IMG/VR virus record: IMGVR_UViG_3300032282_005530
Span: 18,366-82,365 of that record
Direction: 5' to 3' (one strand)
Source of the DNA: a virus
DNA length: 64,000 nt
Shown: piece after piece, positions 60,568-64,000 of the stretch
How the letters are laid out: every line of letters starts with the position of its first letter
Numbering within the stretch: the stretch's first letter is position 1
Notes under the pieces: generated by a model
Databases searched by the model: none
What the model was told of the DNA's origin: nothing
The model's input: the letters and a program-made list of their open reading frames with translations, nothing else
Made by a program: the position numbers and the translations under genes

Positions 60568-60894
60568 TCACGGACGCTTGCTGGGACACTTGACAGCGAC
60601 AAGACCGAGGCCAGCGGGCACCGTTGCCTGAGTTGCGAGACGACCGATCCACGCACCTTGCTTTGTCAAACGAATGTTGCGATTGCTTCCCGTCACAAGA
60701 CGCCGAGCACGCAACGCCGTCAACGACGTCTGACAAGCAGCGGGACCATGAAGGAAACGCAGCGTGTCAAGATCAACCGGCGAACCGAGCGAGGTCATTT
60801 CTGCGATGTGAGCGATCATCGCGGTTTGACGAGCACCGATCGTGGTCGTGGATCCGTAGTTCTGTGCAGCGAGGGTCTTGTAGTTGTTCGCCAT
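60568..60894 (-). CDS. Winged-helix-like DNA-binding protein (paralogue of 61970)
   Basis: This is 108 residues: QNYGSTTTIGARQTAMIAHIAEM, then CQTSLTALRARRLVTGSNRNIRLTKQGAWIGR, which looks like a wing plus recognition helix. GGAG lies 9 nt upstream of the ATG, so this gene uses a ribosome site, after a 5-codon leader ORF in its mRNA (60951-60968). Its paralogue at 61970 shares QNYGST-STIG-RQ, and GLG-VA near the end. A phage regulator, possibly of the module. Confidence 0.6.
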   Translation of the reverse strand: MANNYKTLAAQNYGSTTTIGARQTAMIAHIAEMTSLGSPVDLDTLRFLHGPAACQTSLTALRARRLVTGSNRNIRLTKQGAWIGRLATQATVPAGLGLVAVKCPSKRP

Positions 60895-60950
60895 TGTCTC
60901 TTTCTCCGTTGTTCTCTGCGTTGCGTTATGTGACGGAGGGCTAACCCGTC

Positions 60951-60968
60951 TTACTTACCGGCCCTCAT
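60951..60968 (-). CDS. Five-codon leader ORF (MRAGK) upstream of the 60568 gene
   Basis: The ATG is 6 nt after the -10 of the 60975 promoter, and the frame is five codons then TAA. A stem GAGGGC/GCCCTC surrounds it. This looks like a translated leader that could control downstream expression. Coding status is inferred from the spacing only. Confidence 0.4.
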   Translation of the reverse strand: MRAGK

Positions 60969-60974
60969 GCGTAC

Positions 60975-61003
60975 AGAGTACACGGTGATCGCTTGACTGT
61001 CAA
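60975..61003 (-). promoter_or_regulatory. Module promoter P4
   Basis: TTGACA, 17 bp (GTCAAGCGATCACCGTG), TACTCT, 6 nt, ATG of the leader ORF. Spacer is nearly the same as at 62386. Confidence 0.7.
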
Positions 61004-61032
61004 CGCTGGCGCACTCGCAGATCACTTTCGCT

Positions 61033-61048
61033 TGTGTGCAGGATCACA
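61033..61048. promoter_or_regulatory. CRP-like palindrome (one mismatch)
   Basis: TGTGT-GCAGGA-TCACA, 67 bp left of R3. Confidence 0.3.
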
Positions 61049-61115
61049 ACGATCCGGCTTGCCTTGCTGGAATGTCTTTGCTAATGTCTGCAACTTTTTT
61101 TCTTTCTATCCCGCC

Positions 61116-61175
61116 TTGCAAGTTTCGTGCCAGCGTACACAAACCGGTTCGGGCGGCTTGGCATGGTTCTTGCAT
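61116..61175. repeat. Dyad element R3 (60 bp)
   Basis: TTGCAAGTTTCGTGCCA, 26-bp core with CCGGTTCGG, TGGCATGGTTCTTGCAT. Downstream of orphan promoter O2 (61198), which reads leftwards through it. Confidence 0.85.
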
Positions 61176-61197
61176 AGAGCCTGCTTTCTGGGGGCGA

Positions 61198-61226
61198 ACA
61201 CTAGCAGAGAGATCGCGGACTGTCAA
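61198..61226 (-). promoter_or_regulatory. Orphan leftward promoter O2
   Basis: TTGACA, 17 bp with CGATCTCTCTGC, TAGTGT. No ATG at 6 nt; the transcript starts TCGCCCCC and would include R3. Could make a non-coding RNA containing the dyad. Confidence 0.6.
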
Positions 61227-61281
61227 CGGGCAAAGAGGTGATCCCGGTACAGTAGAAAGTGATCTCCCACGAGCACGACGC

Positions 61282-61310
61282 TTGACGGCAGAGCGATCAC
61301 CCGCTATACT
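61282..61310 (+). promoter_or_regulatory. Module promoter P6 for the 61376 gene
   Basis: TTGACG, 17 bp with CGATCAC, TATACT. Transcript starts about 61317, giving the structured 5' leader of the 61376 gene. Confidence 0.75.
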
Positions 61311-61316
61311 GGTCAG

Positions 61317-61360
61317 GTCGGAAGGGTTCGCGGTTGCCGCCGACACTAACCTAAACCGCT
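61317..61360 (+). ncRNA. Structured 5' leader (candidate pseudoknot), copy A
   Basis: GTCGG (61317-61321) pairs with CCGAC (61340-61344); the loop GCGGTT (61330-61335) is complementary to AACCGC (61354-61359) downstream. The copy before the paralogous gene at 63512 has the same pairing. The SD-containing GTCGG at 61362 offers an alternative partner for CCGAC in this copy. Confidence 0.5.
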
Positions 61361-61375
61361 TGTCGGAGTCTGAAT

Positions 61376-61774
61376 ATGTCGCAGAATGTCGCCCCCGTCC
61401 GTAAGGTTCGCGTCACCGCTCAACACGTTGCGTTTCTCGCGTTGACTGAGACTGTAAACGCTGTCACGGCCCTGCACAATACTCCGGGATCGGAGATTGC
61501 CCCTGCCACGTTCGACGCTGCGGTTGAACTTCTCGCGGGTCGTCCCGATGTCCGCGAGGCTCTTGAGGGTCTGCGTTCCGACCTCTTTGGTGAGGGTGGA
61601 TCGGGTGAGCGTGGCCGTCCGGCTGCAAAGATCGGTGAGTCTCGCGGATACAAGGTTCAGCAGGTGGGAGATTCGGATCCGTTTATCCGTCTGCCCGTCT
61701 CGCTCCTTGGTCTTTCCAAGGGTGGAACCGCCACCGTGACCTTCGACAATGGTGTGATCCGCGTCAAGGGTTGA
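61376..61774 (+). CDS. Small regulator-like protein, AbrB-type C-terminus (paralogue of 63512)
   Basis: This is 132 residues. A basic opening, PVRKVRVTAQHVAFLALTE, a Gly-rich linker (FGEGGSGERGRPAAKIGESRG) and a C-terminal beta region FIRLPVSLLGLSKGGTATVTFDNGVIRV that resembles a SpoVT/AbrB-type swapped hairpin (IxLPxxLLxxLGLxxGDxVxV). Both copies share a conserved 5' leader and promoter type. It may bind DNA or its own RNA; inferred. Confidence 0.6.
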   Translation: MSQNVAPVRKVRVTAQHVAFLALTETVNAVTALHNTPGSEIAPATFDAAVELLAGRPDVREALEGLRSDLFGEGGSGERGRPAAKIGESRGYKVQQVGDSDPFIRLPVSLLGLSKGGTATVTFDNGVIRVKG

Positions 61775-61778
61775 CCTA

Positions 61779-61823
61779 TTGACAAGGGTTTGCGGTCATC
61801 CTCCGAAACCGCTGTCCTCTTGC
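61779..61823 (+). other. Decayed third copy of the leader motif
   Basis: AGGGTTTGCGGT, then CCTCCGA-AACCGCT and CTTGCAAG, similar in order to the leader motifs at 61317 and 63451 but without the GTCGG/TCCGAC stem. It lies just after the 61376 gene's stop. Its function is unclear. Confidence 0.35.
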
Positions 61824-61824
61824 A

Positions 61825-61862
61825 AGCCTCCCGTCAAGGGGGGTTTTTGTTTTTCTTTTTTC
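61825..61862 (+). terminator. Rho-independent terminator of the 61376 gene
   Basis: CCTCCC-GTCAA-GGGGGG with one G-T pair, then TTTTTGTTTTTC. Confidence 0.7.
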
Positions 61863-61866
61863 TGCC

Positions 61867-61882
61867 CGTGATCTGAATCACA
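61867..61882. promoter_or_regulatory. CRP-like palindrome (one mismatch)
   Basis: CGTGA-TCTGAA-TCACA, one bp left of dyad element R4. Confidence 0.4.
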
Positions 61883-61883
61883 G

Positions 61884-61943
61884 GAGCAAGAATCGTGCCA
61901 ACCCGGGCGAACCGGTTCGGAAAGGCCGGCATAGTTTTTGCTA
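61884..61943. repeat. Dyad element R4 (60 bp)
   Basis: The most divergent copy: GAGCAAGAATCGTGCCA, 26-bp core with CCGGTTCGG, CGGCATAGTTTTTGCTA. Geometry is still exact (60 bp, 26-bp core, GG-N10-GC in both arms). Confidence 0.8.
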
Positions 61944-61969
61944 TGCCATTCCTTTCTGTATGTTGTGTT

Positions 61970-62335
61970 TTATTTTCTGACTGGCATGTTTGTTGCAACG
62001 AATCCAAGACCCTTTACAATACTGCTACGATGAACCATCATAGCAACGTCAAAGCCTCTTGCGGTGACTTGATAACAACGACCGCGACCACCAGCACGCT
62101 TGATAAGTTTACGACCGAGCAAAACCATGATCACGCTTTCAATAGTACTGACAGGATGATGATCTTTCAGACTTTCCACACTACAGTTTGCACCATTCTT
62201 GTTGGCGATGAAAATATCATAAATGACAGAAACCTGCCGTGGACCGATTGTGCTGGTTGAGCCGTAGTTTTGTTTGGCATACTGATCGGCCTTTTTGTTG
62301 CGACGGCGTTGGGCTTGCGTGTTAGTCGTTCCCAT
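61970..62335 (-). CDS. Winged-helix-like DNA-binding protein (paralogue of 60568)
   Basis: This is 121 residues. A basic N-terminal extension (TNTQAQRRRNKKADQYAK), then QNYGSTSTIGPRQVSVIYDIF, and STIESVIMVLLGRKLIKRAGGRGRCYQVTARGFDVAMM, a likely wing. It ends GLGFVATNMPVRK. A ribosome-like stretch (AGGCAAGAGAAA) precedes the ATG, with a 5' UTR of about 45 nt from the 62386 promoter. A regulator role is inferred. Confidence 0.6.
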   Translation of the reverse strand: MGTTNTQAQRRRNKKADQYAKQNYGSTSTIGPRQVSVIYDIFIANKNGANCSVESLKDHHPVSTIESVIMVLLGRKLIKRAGGRGRCYQVTARGFDVAMMVHRSSIVKGLGFVATNMPVRK

Positions 62336-62385
62336 TTTCTCTTGCCTTTGCTGGGGTTTTCTGTTCGCCGGGACGGCTTGAGATC

Positions 62386-62414
62386 ATTATACCCGGTGAT
62401 CGCTTGACCGGCAA
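62386..62414 (-). promoter_or_regulatory. Module promoter P5
   Basis: TTGCCG, 17 bp (GTCAAGCGATCACCGGG), TATAAT, then GATCTC. It is the strongest -10 of the set; the next ATG is 45 nt further on, so this one is not leaderless. Confidence 0.75.
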
Positions 62415-62475
62415 GGGTGACGCTTCCGAGCCGGGGAAATAGTTTGTGGCGGTTTTCATCGTTTTATTTGGTGGG

Positions 62476-62491
62476 GGTGATAGAGATCACA
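62476..62491. promoter_or_regulatory. CRP-like palindrome (one mismatch)
   Basis: GGTGA-TAGAGA-TCACA, 12 bp left of R5. Confidence 0.35.
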
Positions 62492-62503
62492 AAAAATAAA
62501 ATC

Positions 62504-62563
62504 TTGCAATATTCGTGCCAGCCTCACAAAGCCGGTTCGGGCACCTTGGCATGGTTTATGCAA
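62504..62563. repeat. Dyad element R5 (60 bp)
   Basis: TTGCAATATTCGTGCCA, 26-bp core with CCGGTTCGG, TGGCATGGTTTATGCAA. The 62336-62643 gap holds P5, this element, CRP-like sites on both sides and promoter P7. Confidence 0.85.
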
Positions 62564-62574
62564 GACCTGAACTT

Positions 62575-62590
62575 TGTGATCCATAACACA
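62575..62590. promoter_or_regulatory. CRP-like palindrome (one mismatch)
   Basis: TGTGA-TCCATA-ACACA, 11 bp right of R5 and at -61.5 from the inferred start of the 62644 gene's leaderless transcript. Confidence 0.4.
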
Positions 62591-62608
62591 CTGTTCGCAC
62601 CGCAACGC

Positions 62609-62637
62609 TTGACGGCAGGGCAGATCGCTGCTACACT
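62609..62637 (+). promoter_or_regulatory. Module promoter P7 (leaderless geometry)
   Basis: TTGACG, 17 bp with CAGATCGCTGC, TACACT, then 6 nt (AACCCC) to the ATG at 62644. Confidence 0.75.
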
Positions 62638-62643
62638 AACCCC

Positions 62644-62796
62644 ATGACGATCATGCACCTCTCTCTCGCGGAACTGGCAAACATGAACGATGACGCTTGG
62701 ATCTGGAAGGATGACATGATGGTGTGGCCGGAAACGGATCATCCCATCGCTGAGTGTTTCTCTGAAACCAACAGCGACGATTGCAGCGACGATTGA
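62644..62796 (+). CDS. 50-residue acidic protein (module gene, leaderless)
   Basis: The frame runs MTIMHLSLAELANMNDDAWIW, then an Asp/Glu-rich tail ending SDDCSDD. The ATG lies exactly 6 nt after the -10 and no ribosome site precedes it; an inner ATG (62653) is an alternative. A strong terminator follows. It is short, acidic and distinct; no family is recognised. DNA mimicry or inhibition is a possible role. Confidence 0.55.
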   Translation: MTIMHLSLAELANMNDDAWIWKDDMMVWPETDHPIAECFSETNSDDCSDD

Positions 62797-62845
62797 TCGC
62801 CATAACATAGCCCGAAAGGGACAGCAATAGCAAAACCCTACACTA

Positions 62846-62877
62846 AGCCCCGATTACAGGGGCTTTTTCTTTTTTTG
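62846..62877 (+). terminator. Rho-independent terminator of the 62644 gene
   Basis: AGCCCC-GATTACA-GGGGCT followed by TTTTTCTTTTTTT. Confidence 0.85.
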
Positions 62878-62894
62878 TGTGCCGGAAACGTCGC

Positions 62895-62954
62895 TTGCAA
62901 GTATCATGCCAAGCCTGCCGAACCGGGTCGGAACCCTTGGCACGTATTGTGCAA
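62895..62954. repeat. Dyad element R6 (60 bp)
   Basis: TTGCAAGTATCATGCCA, 26-bp core with CCGGGTCGG, TGGCACGTATTGTGCAA. Right after the terminator of the 62644 gene and before the stop of the 62967 gene. Confidence 0.85.
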
Positions 62955-62966
62955 GGGCCGTTTGTC

Positions 62967-63155
62967 TCAGTAGTTGTCGTTTTCCCGGATTGCATTCCAC
63001 AGTTCACCGGCGTTGCTGACAGTTCGCCAGCCCTTGGGAGTTTCAATATCCCACACCTTGTCCTTGTCGTCCCAGAAGAACTGCCAACCCTTTACGTTGA
63101 TCGTGGCGAAGCCGACGTTGATTGCCATCTTCTCTTGGATTTCGTTGTGGTTCAT
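62967..63155 (-). CDS. Small protein, unknown (module gene, leaderless)
   Basis: This is 62 residues starting MNHNEIQEKMAINVGFATINVKGWQFFWDDKDKVWDIETPKGWRTV, an aromatic small beta domain. The ATG at 63155 is 6 nt after the -10 of the 63162 promoter. The longer frame (from 63224) crosses the promoter and is rejected. Confidence 0.55.
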   Translation of the reverse strand: MNHNEIQEKMAINVGFATINVKGWQFFWDDKDKVWDIETPKGWRTVSNAGELWNAIRENDNY

Positions 63156-63161
63156 AGGGAT

Positions 63162-63190
63162 CTTGTAGCAGGTGATTGCTAATCCGTCAA
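63162..63190 (-). promoter_or_regulatory. Module promoter P8 (leaderless geometry)
   Basis: TTGACG, 17 bp (GATTAGCAATCACCTGC), TACAAG, 6 nt, ATG of the 62967 gene. Confidence 0.7.
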
Positions 63191-63215
63191 GCATTGATCT
63201 TTTTTCTTCTATCCC

Positions 63216-63275
63216 CTGCAACATTCATGCCAACACTGCAAAGCCGGTTCGGCCGGGCTGGCACGCTTTTTGCAG
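63216..63275. repeat. Dyad element R7 (60 bp)
   Basis: CTGCAACATTCATGCCA, 26-bp core with CCGGTTCGG, TGGCACGCTTTTTGCAG. Orphan promoter O3 reads leftwards through it. Confidence 0.85.
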
Positions 63276-63286
63276 GACCTGGACTC

Positions 63287-63302
63287 TATGATTCACGTCA
63301 CA
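63287..63302. promoter_or_regulatory. CRP-like palindrome (one mismatch)
   Basis: TATGA-TTCACG-TCACA, 11 bp right of R7. Confidence 0.3.
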
Positions 63303-63329
63303 CTATGGCCCCGGTCACAAGGGGGCGGC

Positions 63330-63358
63330 ACACTAGCAGATCACCTACAACCCGTCAA
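63330..63358 (-). promoter_or_regulatory. Orphan leftward promoter O3
   Basis: TTGACG, 17 bp with GTGATCTGC, TAGTGT. Transcript starts GCCGCCCCC and would contain R7; no ATG at 6 nt. Confidence 0.6.
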
Positions 63359-63415
63359 CCCCCGATCCGTGTGACCAGTCGCACAGATAAAAGTGATCTG
63401 CAACGAGCACGACGC

Positions 63416-63444
63416 TTGCGCTTTCTACAGATCGCGGCTACAAT
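63416..63444 (+). promoter_or_regulatory. Module promoter for the 63512 gene
   Basis: TTGCGC, 17 bp with CAGATCGCGGC, TACAAT. The stretch upstream, AAGTGATCT...ACGAGCACGACGCTTG, is shared with the 61282 promoter region. Confidence 0.7.
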
Positions 63445-63450
63445 GGGGAG

Positions 63451-63494
63451 GTCGGAAGGGTTCGCGGTTGCCTCCGACACTAACCTAAACCGCT
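63451..63494 (+). ncRNA. Structured 5' leader (candidate pseudoknot), copy B
   Basis: GTCGGA (63451-63456) pairs with TCCGAC (63473-63478), and loop GCGGTT (63464-63469) is complementary to AACCGC (63488-63493), as in copy A. The flanking sequence is nearly identical to copy A over about 45 nt. Confidence 0.5.
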
Positions 63495-63511
63495 TGCAAG
63501 AGGATCACACC

Positions 63512-63910
63512 ATGACGAACACGATCAACAACGCTCGCAAGGTTCGCGTTACCGCCCAGTCGGTCGCTTTCATGATGCTGACGGAAAGTGCCGATGCGGT
63601 GCTTGCTTCGCATAGCAAGCCCGGTCACGAGATCGCACCCGCTACCTTTGAGGGTGCCTTGGAACTCCTCGCGGGTATGCCTGAAAAGCGTGCAGCCCTT
63701 GAGGCTCTGCGTTCCGATCTCTTTGGTGAGGGTGGAACGGGCGAGCGTGGTCGTCCCGCTGCCAAGGTTGGCGAATCGCGGGGTTACAAGGTGCAACAGG
63801 TCGGCGATTCCGATCCGTTTATCCGTCTGCCGGTTTCTTTGCTCGGTCTGGCAAAGGGTGGTGTTGCAACCGTGTTCTTTGACAACGGTGTGATCCGCGT
63901 CAAGGCTTGA
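63512..63910 (+). CDS. Small regulator-like protein, AbrB-type C-terminus (paralogue of 61376)
   Basis: This is 132 residues, same length as the 61376 product and very similar after the first 35 residues, especially from the Gly-rich linker to the end (FIRLPVSLLGLAKGGVATVFFDNGVIRVKA). AGAGG precedes the ATG by 9 nt. A duplicated gene with a duplicated 5' leader suggests that the leader is part of its control. Confidence 0.6.
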   Translation: MTNTINNARKVRVTAQSVAFMMLTESADAVLASHSKPGHEIAPATFEGALELLAGMPEKRAALEALRSDLFGEGGTGERGRPAAKVGESRGYKVQQVGDSDPFIRLPVSLLGLAKGGVATVFFDNGVIRVKA

Positions 63911-63922
63911 TCGCCTAGACGG

Positions 63923-63951
63923 TTGACAGCCGCTAGCCCCCCGGCTACAAT
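63923..63951 (+). promoter_or_regulatory. Module promoter P9 at the right edge
   Basis: TTGACA, 17 bp (ending CCCCCCGGC), TACAAT. The downstream gene, if any, is outside the window. A GCCCCC/GGGGGC pairing overlaps it. Confidence 0.65.
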
Positions 63952-64000
63952 AGGGGGCACCTAGCGGATCGGGAACGACATAAACAGTCCCCGAATCCGA

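Noticed and set aside
61044-61346. A 100-codon leftward frame through R3 and the O2 promoter
   Set aside because: It runs through promoter, dyad and the structured leader region, with no start signal; taken as a shadow.
59655-63275. The seven dyads as a CRISPR array
   Set aside because: Copies are 60 bp with very uneven spacing (240 to 700 bp) and coding genes between them; no short equal spacers and no Cas genes in the window.
59655-63275. Integron attC sites flanking cassettes
   Set aside because: The layout of one site per cassette fits, but the conserved GTTRRRY/RYYYAAC core sequences of attC are absent, and no integrase is seen.
59101-64000. Chimeric join of two genomes
   Set aside because: Not excluded, but the shared promoter family (36628, 39965, 43755) makes one replicon more likely; kept as a finding with a read-level test.

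Overview
This window is most likely part of a large, T4-type (contractile-tailed) bacteriophage genome. The evidence is a leftward late block with gp25-like and gp6/J-like baseplate proteins and a late-type sigma factor, a PhoH-like ATPase, a Cas4/RecB-like nuclease, a UvsE repair endonuclease, ten tRNA genes and many small overlapping genes. About 59 kb is strongly AT-rich. At about 59.1 kb the composition changes abruptly to a GC-richer, densely regulated stretch that runs to the right edge. The host cannot be named. TGTGA-N6-TCACA palindromes, abundant GATC and GG-N10-GC half-sites would fit a CRP-, Dam- and sigma54-containing proteobacterium, but the many apparently leaderless genes would be unusual there.

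Layout. 1-18.7 kb: tail and baseplate genes, all leftward (seven-repeat FG-GAP protein, LamG protein, gp6-like and gp25-like wedge proteins, a 2,245-residue protein, and a hub or spike-like protein ending in a C39-like peptidase). 18.7-20.6 kb: late sigma factor and small genes. 20.5-31 kb: glycosylation locus (cupin, Gmd, ColD-like, fucose-synthase/ColC-like, FkbM, GT10, GT11, GT2 and GT4 enzymes), best read as synthesis and transfer of GDP-L-colitose or a related deoxysugar. 31-34.8 kb: nuclease, metallopeptidase, HNH endonuclease, PhoH. 34.8-35.6 kb: a rare rightward gene, a secreted trypsin-like protease. 35.6-43 kb: ten tRNAs interspersed with modifying and nucleotide enzymes and two endonucleases whose 3' ends run into tRNA genes. 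43-59 kb: probable internal virion proteins, enzymes (ligase-like/adenylyltransferase fusion, exonuclease, metallopeptidases, Nudix, transglutaminase-like, UvsE) and many small proteins.

The most novel region is 59.2-64.0 kb. It is built from short cassettes of one or two small genes, each with its own promoter of fixed geometry (TTGAC-type -35, exactly 17 bp, TA-type -10). Several genes have the ATG exactly 6 bp after the -10, implying leaderless mRNAs. Seven copies of a 60-bp dyad element of invariant geometry lie between the cassettes. Each carries two outward-facing TGGCAYG-N4-YTGCA half-sites around a 26-bp core containing CCGG(T/G)TCGG. CRP-like palindromes lie 1 or 11-12 bp from several of them, and GATC is about four times more frequent than expected. 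Two paralogous genes share a conserved 5' leader with a possible pseudoknot. The same promoter family, in one case with an identical 12-bp stretch, occurs before tRNA genes in the AT-rich part, which argues that both parts belong to one replicon. Functionally the module resembles an early or host-takeover region in which cassettes could be shuffled; this is inference.
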